Positions 18,048 through 26,684 of a stretch of DNA of 64,000 nucleotides are shown piece after piece. Every line of letters begins with the position of its first letter. Within the stretch, counting starts at the first letter, position 1. The stretch covers positions 3,596,001 through 3,660,000 of the forward strand of contig NZ_CP023049.2 of NCBI RefSeq assembly GCF_002285635.2. The letters are read 5' to 3'. Both the position numbers and the translations under genes were made by a program. Under the pieces are notes generated by a model, which was not told where the DNA came from, searched no databases, and saw nothing but the letters and a program-made list of their open reading frames with translations. The DNA comes from Chryseobacterium piperi (lineage in GTDB: Bacteria > Bacteroidota > Bacteroidia > Flavobacteriales > Weeksellaceae).

Positions 18048-19043
18048 CTAGATCGCTTTTCTCAGTTTTTTGTAAAAAGCTTCTTCTAAGTCTGCGATAT
18101 GAAGCATAGACTTTGAAAGCTCCTGATAGATATTACTCTTTGAGTTCCGGTTTTTATAAACGCGGGCAATATCCACTGCGAAATCTCTCCATAAATCTCC
18201 TATTGCTGTAATTTCTTTTGAAAGCTCTCTCAGCTGATCATTTTTAAGGATGTCTGCGGCTTCCTGTAAAAAGGCTCCGTAAATGAATCTGAAACCACCA
18301 CCGCCAGTTCCTATTTCTTCCTGCATTCTTATCAGTTGCCCCAGATAATGATTGGTAACCTTTGTTCCCTTTTTTTCAGCCCACTTCGGAATACTTCTGG
18401 CCACCCATCTCATTGCTTTTATTCCGATAAGAGGAACCGGAGCCAGCATATTTTTGCAAGTGTCCTTAATTCCTTTTTTGATGGCTTCTTCTACATTGAT
18501 ATTTTCAGGGATGTAAACAGGAAAGTACATATGTCCTTTCGGAGGCAGAGCTCCTTTGGCATATCTTACTTTTTCCAGTTCTGCTTCAGAGAGCGAAGTG
18601 ACATAATCCATTACAGGGTCACTGATGAGAAATCTTCCCTCTTCTTTACCATACACTACAAGATTGTGTGCATTGAAATGAAATTTATATTCCTCCGGAA
18701 AATAAGTAAGGTTAAAAACTCCCACCTGAAGACCGGTAGGAATATTATTTTCCAGATTTTTTTCTAACGCTGCTTGAGCATCTCTAGGATTTGAAAACTT
18801 TTGTCTCTTAATTTTAATGCCCAGTCTCTTTGCCGCTTTACTAAAAATAGCACCGGGCATCGGACGATAGCTGAAACCTGGAGCAAAATTAACTTTTAGA
18901 AAAGGCAGATACACGAAAAATAATCCGGAACCAATTCCGAAGATCATAGGTTCGCTTAGCTTTATACCTTTGTAGCGTAGTAAATTAGAAGCAACACCGT
19001 TTTCACAATGAGCTGTTTGATGGTGTTCAAAATTCAATTTCAT
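18048..19043 (-). CDS. BtrH N-terminal domain protein (putative acyltransferase)
   Basis: 331 aa. The N-terminus (MKLNFEHHQTAHCENGVASN, C13) matches the BtrH_N family, a papain-like fold named after the butirosin enzyme that transfers an acyl group from an ACP to an amine. H142/N144 in the segment FHFNAHNLVVYG and the following D (ISDPVMDY) could complete a Cys-His-Asp site. The C-terminal half is a helical DUF4872-like region. I recall BtrH_N proteins in flexirubin clusters. An ACP-to-acceptor transfer, such as ester formation with the dialkylresorcinol, is an attractive inference. The start overlaps the stop of the 134-residue gene by one base. Confidence 0.78.
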   Translation of the reverse strand: MKLNFEHHQTAHCENGVASNLLRYKGIKLSEPMIFGIGSGLFFVYLPFLKVNFAPGFSYRPMPGAIFSKAAKRLGIKIKRQKFSNPRDAQAALEKNLENNIPTGLQVGVFNLTYFPEEYKFHFNAHNLVVYGKEEGRFLISDPVMDYVTSLSEAELEKVRYAKGALPPKGHMYFPVYIPENINVEEAIKKGIKDTCKNMLAPVPLIGIKAMRWVARSIPKWAEKKGTKVTNHYLGQLIRMQEEIGTGGGGFRFIYGAFLQEAADILKNDQLRELSKEITAIGDLWRDFAVDIARVYKNRNSKSNIYQELSKSMLHIADLEEAFYKKLRKAI

Positions 19044-19447
19044 TATTTTCCGTCGAAATTTTTTAATTCCGCCACTGTGATTCCAAATGCATCCGCATAT
19101 TTCTTCAGCACAGTATCGCTTAGTGTTTTAAATATTTTTGGTTTTGTATGTCTTTTCACCCGCCATTGCCACATTCCAACATAAGCAGAAAGTACAGCTA
19201 AGTCCATTTTATTCAGTTCCATGAAATAAATAATAGGGCTTACGATATGGTTGGCTACATTTTGTCTGGCTTCTTCTATTCTTTCATTAATCAGAGCCAT
19301 GGATTCATCCAGCGCCAGCTTTTTAGCCTCCCAGCCTATGCTGTTTGCTGTAGTATAATTGTCATTCTCATCAGTAACATATACGACTTCCGTCATATTT
19401 GCTGATTTTAGATTACTTTCATCCTGAGGAAGATCTTGTTTTTTCAT
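19043..19447 (-). CDS. Small conserved-looking protein, function unknown
   Basis: 134 aa, soluble, no signal peptide. The C-terminal 40 residues (ending SDTVLKKYADAFGITVAELKNFD) resemble the last helices of an HTH_XRE domain but lack a full helix-turn-helix. The central part is amphipathic helix. Its stop overlaps the BtrH-like start (TAATG), which suggests that the two proteins work together, perhaps as a complex. I do not recognise a named family. Confidence 0.65.
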   Translation of the reverse strand: MKKQDLPQDESNLKSANMTEVVYVTDENDNYTTANSIGWEAKKLALDESMALINERIEEARQNVANHIVSPIIYFMELNKMDLAVLSAYVGMWQWRVKRHTKPKIFKTLSDTVLKKYADAFGITVAELKNFDGK

Positions 19448-19454
19448 CGTTTAC

Positions 19455-19898
19455 TTATTGTTGTACTTTTTGAATAAACAAATTGATTTCGGCCCTTATT
19501 ATTAACTCATCGTGATTAAAAGTTTCACAGAAAATATTACAAATGTTTTCATATTGAGAAATAAGCGAAGCCCTTGACGTGATTTCATCACCTACTTTAG
19601 GTAATGAAAAGATTTCAATCTTTTTGATATTGGTGATGAAACCGATCACTTTTGTTTCGATATCGGGACCTTCGAAAAAGCTTTGTCCTAAAATAGACGA
19701 ACAGGTCTGTGCCGAATGCTCTATTAATCCAGCTTCCACGAGTTTGTTATTGTGAACGAAAATATTATCGTCGGTTATCTTAAAGGAAGTTACGACTTTT
19801 TCTTCAGTCAATTCCAAAATATAATCTACCATCAGCATGGGTTCGCGATGAGGTAAATAATGGTGTATATTGATGATGTCGTCTTCCTTTAATTTCAT
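19455..19898 (-). CDS. ApeI/ApeP-type hotdog dehydratase (first of two)
   Basis: 147 aa. It has the signature LPHREPMLMVD at 15-25, and GLIEHSAQTCSS contains the Glu-His pair of hotdog 3-hydroxyacyl-ACP dehydratases of aryl-polyene clusters. It would form the trans double bonds of the polyene chain. It follows the related dehydratase gene by 5 bases; the two share the same layout and look like an old duplication, possibly forming a heterodimer. Confidence 0.83.
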   Translation of the reverse strand: MKLKEDDIINIHHYLPHREPMLMVDYILELTEEKVVTSFKITDDNIFVHNNKLVEAGLIEHSAQTCSSILGQSFFEGPDIETKVIGFITNIKKIEIFSLPKVGDEITSRASLISQYENICNIFCETFNHDELIIRAEINLFIQKVQQ

Positions 19899-19903
19899 TA
19901 CAA

Positions 19904-20335
19904 TTATTTTACAACCGTTTTCATTTGAGAGTTTGCTATTACCACATCATTTAATTTAGTAATGCAGTTGACCAATGTAACTCCCATTACTTCATTGAGA
20001 ATGGTAACCTCTGTTTTCAGAAGATCTCCAACTTTCGGAAGCATTTCGGCATCGAAAGATTTAATGGCTCCAATATAACCTGTAGGGGCTTCTTTCCCTA
20101 GCAAATAATATTTGTAACCTGTATGTAATGCCACACTCTGTGCTTGGTGCTCTATTAATCCAGAAGCTTGAAAAGTTCCGTTCTGAACAAAAATATTCTC
20201 TTGTTTTATTATAAAACCTGAAACCAGATGACTTTCAGAATACTCTGTAAGTTCATGTACCATTACAAAAGGATGCCTTTGCGGGATCAGGCTTTCAATA
20301 AAATCTTTATCGGATATGGGCAGATTCTTCTCCAT
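19904..20335 (-). CDS. ApeI/ApeP-type hotdog dehydratase (second of two)
   Basis: 143 aa with the start at 20335, where the darB stop and this ATG share a base (TAATG); longer forms would run into darB. Signature IPQRHPFVMV at 17-26 and GLIEHQAQSVAL, parallel to LPHREPMLMV and GLIEHSAQ in the neighbouring paralogue. It is expected to dehydrate 3-hydroxyacyl-ACP in polyene formation. Confidence 0.83.
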   Translation of the reverse strand: MEKNLPISDKDFIESLIPQRHPFVMVHELTEYSESHLVSGFIIKQENIFVQNGTFQASGLIEHQAQSVALHTGYKYYLLGKEAPTGYIGAIKSFDAEMLPKVGDLLKTEVTILNEVMGVTLVNCITKLNDVVIANSQMKTVVK

Positions 20336-21474
20336 TAGCACACCGTTAGTAAGGCACATGAATAAGCAAACCTTCCACTCTCCGGAACACAAAGAAGTAC
20401 TTTTTCTCCTTTTTTCAACTTTCCTGAATTCATCAGTTCTTCCAAAGCAATAAAGATAGAGCCGGCTCCGATGTTACCCACTTCCGAAAGGTTATAATAC
20501 CATTTTTCCCATGGGAAATCCATGCTCTTTTTAGCAAATTCTTCCTTAAGTCCATTTTTAAAGTAGCCTGAAGAAATGTGTGCCAATACATGGTCTATTT
20601 TTTCAGGGTCCAGCTGATGCTTGTCAAAAGAAGCTCTTAAGCTTTCTGCTCCTTTTACCAATATATACTGATCTAAAAGTTTTGTATCTTGTTTTAAGGC
20701 AAATAAAGATTGTTTTAACCATTCATCAGAAGGATAGTCGGCCCATGATTTTAAGCTTCCATCTTCTTGTTTTTCACAACCTGAATACATACATGCTTCA
20801 ATTTCATGAGCATAAGAGTAAAAGTCAATAAACTCTACTCTTAAAGAGATGCTATTTTCTCTTGGTTTATTCTCTAATAATAATGCACCGGCACCATCAG
20901 AAAGCATCCATCTCAGGAATTCCCTTTTAAAAGCAATGATGGGTCTTTCTTCCAATAGTTTTAGATTCTCCGCTTCATGATTAAATTTATCTGCAGTCAT
21001 CCATGCTGAGAATCTTTCTGAACCTACACATACAGCGTTGTCGCGTACACCGGCTTTTACAGAAAGGAATCCGTAATTAAAAGCATTCATCCCGGAATTA
21101 CAAAGTCCTGTCGATGTATTGATTTCTATTGACTTTCCAATATTTAGCTCACCATGAACCATCGAAGAATGAGATGGCTGGATTTGATCTGCCGAGGTAG
21201 TTCCACAAGATAATAACTGTATATCTTCTTTTGTGAAACTTTCATCGAAAAGACCCTCTACAGCTTTTGCCGTAATTTGTGCATTGGTGTGAGTGATTTT
21301 TCCGCCTTTCTCTAATGCATAATATCTTGTCTTAATCTGATTATTTCTTAAGATTAAAGCCCTTGCTTTAGAAGGTGTGTCGTTGACCAAACCAAGATAA
21401 CTTTCCATTTCATCATTAGAAACCGGCTCATTGGGTAAGTATGTTGAAGCTTTGGTTATAAATACGTCTTTCAT
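20335..21474 (-). CDS. darB: DarB-type KAS III ketosynthase/cyclase
   Basis: 379 aa FabH-fold condensing enzyme with Cys-His-Asn set C125 (STGLCNSGMNAF), H299 (VLAHISSGYF) and N334 (EVGNIGAGS). In dialkylresorcinol (DAR) biosynthesis DarB condenses and cyclises two fatty-acid-derived chains, and DarA aromatises the ring. It starts 3 bases after the DarA-like gene, and this pairing is the hallmark of DAR/flexirubin clusters. The sequence alone cannot fully exclude a starter KAS III role. Confidence 0.87.
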   Translation of the reverse strand: MKDVFITKASTYLPNEPVSNDEMESYLGLVNDTPSKARALILRNNQIKTRYYALEKGGKITHTNAQITAKAVEGLFDESFTKEDIQLLSCGTTSADQIQPSHSSMVHGELNIGKSIEINTSTGLCNSGMNAFNYGFLSVKAGVRDNAVCVGSERFSAWMTADKFNHEAENLKLLEERPIIAFKREFLRWMLSDGAGALLLENKPRENSISLRVEFIDFYSYAHEIEACMYSGCEKQEDGSLKSWADYPSDEWLKQSLFALKQDTKLLDQYILVKGAESLRASFDKHQLDPEKIDHVLAHISSGYFKNGLKEEFAKKSMDFPWEKWYYNLSEVGNIGAGSIFIALEELMNSGKLKKGEKVLLCVPESGRFAYSCALLTVC

Positions 21475-21477
21475 CTC

Positions 21478-22392
21478 TTATTTTAAATTTATTCCTTGTA
21501 AATATTTTTTTTGTTTCTGCCTTTTAGATCTTAAAATTGGTGCCAATAGTATATGAAAGACCAAAACGATAGGCGAGATAATCCATATTGCTGCCATCAA
21601 ATATACCTTAAAGAATTTTATCAGCAATGGTCGCTTTTCTTTTTTCTTGATAATGAGGTTGGACCAAACGGTGAAGATTTTATTTCCCACTTTTTCTACT
21701 CTCACAAGAAATGGCCTGATTTCTACTGCTCCATTTTCTACCAGGTCAGGTTGAAGATTTTGCCAATCATTATCTTCAAAATGTCTTTTAATAATCTCTC
21801 CATATTTTCCTGCTCCTGAAATCTCTTTATCTGAAATTCCTGCGGCGGGTAGCAATCCGGATTTTTCTTTTTTACCGGTGGTCAGCCAGCGTAAAATAGT
21901 TAATACACTGGTATAATTATCATGCCTATCTACCAATGCAATATTTCCGACAAGTTTTGCATTAAGATTTTTCAAATAAACCTTAAGCTTTTCCTGTGAT
22001 AACATCCACATATTACGGGTTCCTGAAACAGTAACGACTGGGGTGTCTTTTAAAATGTTTTCTGCGTAGCCGCTCTTCAAAAAGGAAATAATAGGAATGG
22101 AAGGAGTCAGATACCAAACCTGATATCCGAATATGATTAAGTCAAACTTTTTATTTAACACTTCTTCAGGAGGTGGAACTATTTCTCTCGGAATCTGTAA
22201 ATAAGATTCCGGAAAGGTATTAAAGAAAACATCACTTGGCCATGGAAAAGGGAAGTCTTCCTTCAGCTTTATGTTGTAATAGGTCACAGCGAATTCATCC
22301 TTTTTGTCTTCAAAAGGTTGGGCTATATTTTTTACAATGTCTTCCAATTGACCCGTTTGCGTATAATATAAGACAAGTATGTTCTTCTGCAT
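21478..22392 (-). CDS. darA: Dialkylresorcinol-forming enzyme DarA (flavodoxin-like)
   Basis: 304 aa. The N-terminal flavodoxin-like fold has a phosphate-binding loop YTQTGQLED (10-18), then FGYQVWYLTPSIPIISFL and TVSGTRNMW, typical of FMN-binding proteins. The C-terminus has a hydrophobic segment (about 265-290) that may attach it to the membrane. DarA acts with DarB to form the aromatic dialkylresorcinol ring of flexirubins. It lies 45 bases after the MMPL fusion gene and 3 bases before darB. Confidence 0.87.
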   Translation of the reverse strand: MQKNILVLYYTQTGQLEDIVKNIAQPFEDKKDEFAVTYYNIKLKEDFPFPWPSDVFFNTFPESYLQIPREIVPPPEEVLNKKFDLIIFGYQVWYLTPSIPIISFLKSGYAENILKDTPVVTVSGTRNMWMLSQEKLKVYLKNLNAKLVGNIALVDRHDNYTSVLTILRWLTTGKKEKSGLLPAAGISDKEISGAGKYGEIIKRHFEDNDWQNLQPDLVENGAVEIRPFLVRVEKVGNKIFTVWSNLIIKKKEKRPLLIKFFKVYLMAAIWIISPIVLVFHILLAPILRSKRQKQKKYLQGINLK

Positions 22393-22437
22393 GAAAATTT
22401 TTATTGATTACAAAAATATACTTTTAATATTTATCAG

Positions 22438-25400
22438 TTATCTCTTGTATATTTTTATTGATTCTGAAATAAAATATGAATTGTAATCGCTATTTTGGAG
22501 CGATATGTTTTTAGTGTTCATGAAAATAATGATTTCAGGAAGTTTGTCAATGCTGTTTATATCATAGTTTTCATTGGAAACTAAAAGTATACCAACATCC
22601 TTATTGATCTCTGAAATATCATTAATGTAGTTTAATTTTCTTCTTTTTACCAAATAATTATGCTTTGCCACTTGCTGTTTCTCCAGGTCACTTATTAAAC
22701 TGAAAATTTTTCTATCTGCTTCCTGAAGGGTTAGCAAAATATCTGTCTGGCCATAATCATCAGCAATATGAAGAATAGTAGCATTTTTAGGAATGTGTTT
22801 ATTCAGTTCAAAATAAACAGATTTGTTTTTCTTAAAATCTTCTTTTACACGTTCTACGATTTCTGCCTCTTTATAAAGGAAGCTTAGAAATAATTTCTTT
22901 TTAAAATAATTTTCATCTTCCAACTCGCTTCTTAGCTTTGAAAATTGTTCTCTGAAGAAAGCATTGATTTTTTTTGTTCTCTCAGAATAGGTGTTTCCAA
23001 ATGTATGATCTTCCTTATGGATCCGATCTCCTATTTTTATAGTAATGCTTCCGTCATAAATGATGAAATCACCTTTAGGCAGAACTTGAGAGTTTCCATG
23101 GATATAAACCGGAACAATATCCATATTGAGTTGTTCGGAAAGATAAAAAGCACCTTTGTGAAATCTTTTTATATCATTGGTATATGAGCGTTCCGCTTCC
23201 GGGAAGACTACTAAAGAATAGCCCTGCTTCACTTTTTCTTTTAGTTGATCGATTCCATTTTCTATCCCCTGGGATACGGGATAGAAACCCATTGCTTTTA
23301 CAATACGACCAAAAATAGGTGAGTTGTATACCCAATCATTCACCAGGTATATAATTTTGTAATGAGTCATTGCAATGGCAAGGGTATCCAGAAAAGAAGT
23401 GTGATTGGAAATGATAATAGCGGGTTGGCTAAAATTTTCTTTGGGATTCTTAATAATGGTCTTTTTTACAAAAGAATTCGTGTATAAAACAGACGTTAGG
23501 AATTTTGCAATGAATATTTTGATATATCGTAAAGTGTTTCCTTTTGCCTTTCTAACAAAAATGCTCCCGAAAAGAGAGAATAGAATTCCTCCAAGTCCAT
23601 AGTACACAAAAGATAAAACTGAATGTAAGAATAGTCTTAATGTAATAGGTGAAAGGCCTTTTTTGGCTCTGTTGGTAATTAAGAGTCTGAACCAAAAAGG
23701 ATATAATGTTGAGGTAATAATAATTACTGAAAACATTCCTATTAAGGCAACCAGTGCTAAAGAATGCAAAGCAGGATGTTTTGCAAAGATTAATGAACCG
23801 ATAGAGAGAATGGTTGTAAAAACGGCCAGAATGATTGAAGTCCTATACGTAGGAAGTTCATTTTTTCCGGTAGTATGCTCCTTTTGCATGGCTTTCGTAA
23901 GGAATATGCTGAAATCGTCTCCAACTCCGAAAACTAGAGTGCAGACTACAGTACTGAAAATATTGAGTTCTAGTCCTAAAAAATATAAAATTCCAGCAGT
24001 TACTACCCCTGTTAAAACTATTGGAAACATCGTGAGAATCGTCAATTCAAAATTTCTGAAAAAAACGATAATGGTAAGAATGATAGCCAGTAACGAATAA
24101 TTGATCAGGGTGTTGAAATCTTTTTTAAGCAGTCCTAAAAAAGTTTCATTCATCTGCTGGCGATCGATTGCTAAAGCATCATGCTCTTTTTCTACATCTT
24201 TAATGAATGCATCTCTTTTATTCTCGTCAACCTTAACGATATTTGAAATGGTATAGAATCCTTTTTCTTGACTTAAAAATTCGGAAACCTGCAAGGCTTT
24301 TACTTTTTCATAATCTTTCAGATCTAATGTTGAGTAATTTTTATTTAAAAGTTCATTGAATTGATTGAAAGCGCTGTCGTTAAATCCGAATTTATTACCA
24401 TTGGCAATAAGTTCTGATATAGTATTGTTTTTTTTATTGGTGTCCCAGAACTCATTCCAGCTTTTAATCTTTTTCTGCTGGTCTTTTTCAGATAATACCA
24501 CGTTTCCTAAAGAATTATAGCTTAAAATTTTCCCTTGCTTCTTTTCTTTTTCTAAAAATTTGCTCAGTTCTGAATTCCGGGTTAATGCTTCATCTTCTGA
24601 ATCTCCATAAGAAATAGTATATATTGATTTAGAAGTGATATCGGAAAGCTTTTGAAGCTTTGCTTCACTGATTTTTAAGTCTTTGGGAATATAGTTTAAA
24701 TCACCAATATCTTCATTGAAGCCAACGTGTCTGAATCCGAATAAGCAAGCAATTATAACTAATGAGCAGACAATGATGAGTGGCTTGTTTTTTTCGTACT
24801 GATAAGAACCTATCTTGTCAATAAAGTTTGTATTAATTTTTTCATCTTTTACCTTTGGATGATAGAGCTGAGGGACAATGATTAAAGCTGAAATGGAAGA
24901 CAGTATTACTGTTATGGATGCAAATAGTCCTAAATCTTTTAGGGCTTCTGATCTCACGAAAATAAGACACAAAAAAGAAACAGCCGTAGTGGCACTACTT
25001 AGAATAATAGGCTGTGTGATTTCCTTATAAAGTTCCTCAATATTGTTGTTGTGTTTATAATGAGTAAGAATATGAAGGGCATAATCTATGGTAATCCCAA
25101 TTAAAATGGCGCCTACGCTTAATGATATTGCTGAAATCTTATCTTTAATAAAATACAATATCAGCAAGGCTAACAAAACGGAGACTACGGTAGGAAGAAA
25201 AACAATAATAGGAGTAAATAAGTTTCTGAAATAATAAATAAGTAATATCAAAAGCACAGTCATGGAGATCATCACTGTGTTCTGAATGTCTTTTTTAATC
25301 TGTTCAGCATTGGCAACAGCTATCACTGGTGATCCGAAGTAGCTTACTTCTGTTTTTCCTTTAAACTTTTTATTGATGTTATCTTTTATTTCATTGAGCT

Positions 25401-26088
25401 GATCGACAAAAAACTCATTGTTTTTGGTATCGTTACTTTTATTTTTAGGATCAATAAAAAGCAATAGGTTCTTCCCGTCTTTAGTAATGATATAATTGTC
25501 TTCCAGCTTAAAATATTTACTAATATTGAGTGCGTTAAGTTTTTTAATGCCTAAAAAAGTAATTCCAAGTGGATCTTTTTTTATAAACTCTTTAGTAACA
25601 AGACTCGTGGGCGCTGCCAATGATATATAATTATTTTCTACCTGTTGGGCAATGCTATCTTTCTGTAGCTTTTGGCTGATTTCCTTATAATCATTTTCGT
25701 CCAGTAATAAAGGTAGGTTCCTATTGATAAAATCAAATGTTTCTGAGATTTCATCATCGTTGACTTTTCCCTGAATGGAACCAATGTATTTTTGTAATGG
25801 GGTAATTTTTTCTAAAAAATAATCAGCTGTTTCAGATAATTGGAAATTATCTTCAGTAGATTTATTTTCTATGATAACAATAATTTTATCAGAAAAGTTG
25901 AGTTGCTTGAGGACTTTTGCTGTGAGATCGGACTTTTCACTTTTAGGAATAATCTGATTAATGTCTTCCTCAAAATTGATTTTTGATGCAAAAAATAGAC
26001 ATATGAGGGCTGTTCCTACTGTAAATAATATAGTGAGGAGTTTGTTTTTAGAAATTAAATAATATAGAAATATAAAAAAACGATGCAT
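22438..26088 (-). CDS. MMPL-family exporter fused to PlsC-like acyltransferase
   Basis: 1216 aa, three parts. Residues 1-805 form an RND/MMPL transporter with two similar halves, each with an N-terminal periplasmic loop and a membrane bundle; the acidic relay positions are D335 (GITIDYALHI) and D724/D725 (GVGDDFSIFL). Residues about 860-1060 form a lysophospholipid-acyltransferase-like domain with NHTSFLD (895-901, HX4D) and FPEAERS (962-968). Residues about 1085-1216 resemble a degraded Rossmann/methyltransferase fold (ATILHIADDYGQTD). It likely exports or acylates the pigment lipid at the inner membrane. It is the first gene after the operon promoter, with an untranslated leader of roughly 15 bases. 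Confidence 0.9.
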   Translation of the reverse strand: MHRFFIFLYYLISKNKLLTILFTVGTALICLFFASKINFEEDINQIIPKSEKSDLTAKVLKQLNFSDKIIVIIENKSTEDNFQLSETADYFLEKITPLQKYIGSIQGKVNDDEISETFDFINRNLPLLLDENDYKEISQKLQKDSIAQQVENNYISLAAPTSLVTKEFIKKDPLGITFLGIKKLNALNISKYFKLEDNYIITKDGKNLLLFIDPKNKSNDTKNNEFFVDQLNEIKDNINKKFKGKTEVSYFGSPVIAVANAEQIKKDIQNTVMISMTVLLILLIYYFRNLFTPIIVFLPTVVSVLLALLILYFIKDKISAISLSVGAILIGITIDYALHILTHYKHNNNIEELYKEITQPIILSSATTAVSFLCLIFVRSEALKDLGLFASITVILSSISALIIVPQLYHPKVKDEKINTNFIDKIGSYQYEKNKPLIIVCSLVIIACLFGFRHVGFNEDIGDLNYIPKDLKISEAKLQKLSDITSKSIYTISYGDSEDEALTRNSELSKFLEKEKKQGKILSYNSLGNVVLSEKDQQKKIKSWNEFWDTNKKNNTISELIANGNKFGFNDSAFNQFNELLNKNYSTLDLKDYEKVKALQVSEFLSQEKGFYTISNIVKVDENKRDAFIKDVEKEHDALAIDRQQMNETFLGLLKKDFNTLINYSLLAIILTIIVFFRNFELTILTMFPIVLTGVVTAGILYFLGLELNIFSTVVCTLVFGVGDDFSIFLTKAMQKEHTTGKNELPTYRTSIILAVFTTILSIGSLIFAKHPALHSLALVALIGMFSVIIITSTLYPFWFRLLITNRAKKGLSPITLRLFLHSVLSFVYYGLGGILFSLFGSIFVRKAKGNTLRYIKIFIAKFLTSVLYTNSFVKKTIIKNPKENFSQPAIIISNHTSFLDTLAIAMTHYKIIYLVNDWVYNSPIFGRIVKAMGFYPVSQGIENGIDQLKEKVKQGYSLVVFPEAERSYTNDIKRFHKGAFYLSEQLNMDIVPVYIHGNSQVLPKGDFIIYDGSITIKIGDRIHKEDHTFGNTYSERTKKINAFFREQFSKLRSELEDENYFKKKLFLSFLYKEAEIVERVKEDFKKNKSVYFELNKHIPKNATILHIADDYGQTDILLTLQEADRKIFSLISDLEKQQVAKHNYLVKRRKLNYINDISEINKDVGILLVSNENYDINSIDKLPEIIIFMNTKNISLQNSDYNSYFISESIKIYKR

Positions 26089-26109
26089 CGCATTACAAAA
26101 TCAAGATTG

Positions 26110-26140
26110 CAAATTTAATTTTTTAAGTATTAGTTCAAAA
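26110..26140 (-). promoter_or_regulatory. Promoter of the dar/flexirubin operon
   Basis: On the minus strand, TTTTG at 26136-26140 and TAAATTTG at 26110-26117 are separated by 18 bases. This matches the Bacteroidota housekeeping promoter (-33 TTTG, -7 TAnnTTTG). Transcription should start near 26103, about 15 bases before the ATG at 26088. Confidence 0.65.
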
Positions 26141-26202
26141 CTTTTAATGCTTAAGTTTGGTTGAAAATCAATAAAATATTTAGGTGAAATGAAAAAAACT
26201 TA

Positions 26203-26210
26203 TACTTTTG
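26203..26210 (+). promoter_or_regulatory. Promoter -7 box TACTTTTG for the 26275 gene pair
   Basis: TACTTTTG followed by C fits the TAnnTTTG consensus; no strong -33 TTTG is seen at the right distance. It would produce a leader of about 58 bases and drive the small membrane gene and the EpsG-like gene. It diverges from the dar promoter about 90 bases away. Confidence 0.5.
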
Positions 26211-26274
26211 CAAATGTTCCCTATTAATAATATATTTTAAAACAAAATTATTACGAATAAAAAGCTGTTTTGAT

Positions 26275-26682
26275 ATGTTGAAAATATTTGATGAAAAAAT
26301 GAACGGATTTTTATTTACTATAATTCTTCCGCTTTTGCTGTTTGCTATGTCTTATTATGGATTTGAGTCTTCATATACCAGACTCAAAACGGCGGAAAGG
26401 CCTCCGGACTATTTGTTTTCATCTGTTTATGCTTACAGAGTAATTCCTAATTATCTTAGTTTGTATCTGACAGGAGTTGGGGAGTATGTCATAGATCATT
26501 ATCTCACATTTTTTAGAAAGTTTCTTCTAAAAAACGGAACGGCATTTTATCATAGTCTTTTTTTTGTTCTTTATTTTCTGGTTTTTGACAAAGTGCTTAA
26601 AGTGAAGCCGATTGTACTTTTGCAGTCTATTCTTTCAGTAATTATAAGAACTTATTATCAATTTAAAAATGCTGTGAACTAA
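26275..26682 (+). CDS. Small membrane protein, possibly truncated
   Basis: 135 aa, not recognised. It has membrane segments at about 13-28 and 90-105, with the polar segment ERPPDYLFSSVYAYRVIPNYLS between them. It ends abruptly after a second hydrophobic stretch and reads like the N-terminal portion of a multi-span protein. It starts about 65 bases downstream of a TACTTTTG box. The EpsG-like gene begins 2 bases after its stop, so the two are probably cotranscribed. Confidence 0.6.
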   Translation: MLKIFDEKMNGFLFTIILPLLLFAMSYYGFESSYTRLKTAERPPDYLFSSVYAYRVIPNYLSLYLTGVGEYVIDHYLTFFRKFLLKNGTAFYHSLFFVLYFLVFDKVLKVKPIVLLQSILSVIIRTYYQFKNAVN

Positions 26683-26684
26683 TT

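Noticed and set aside
23663-24100. Plus-strand 145-codon frame opposite the MMPL gene
   Set aside because: It is antisense to conserved membrane segments of the MMPL domain, with no promoter or family signature.
26619-26682. End of the small membrane protein (LSVIIRTYYQFKNAVN) looks like a GT2 start (SVIIPTYN)
   Set aside because: The key Pro and Asn are missing, and the next frame is EpsG, not a glycosyltransferase; probably chance.
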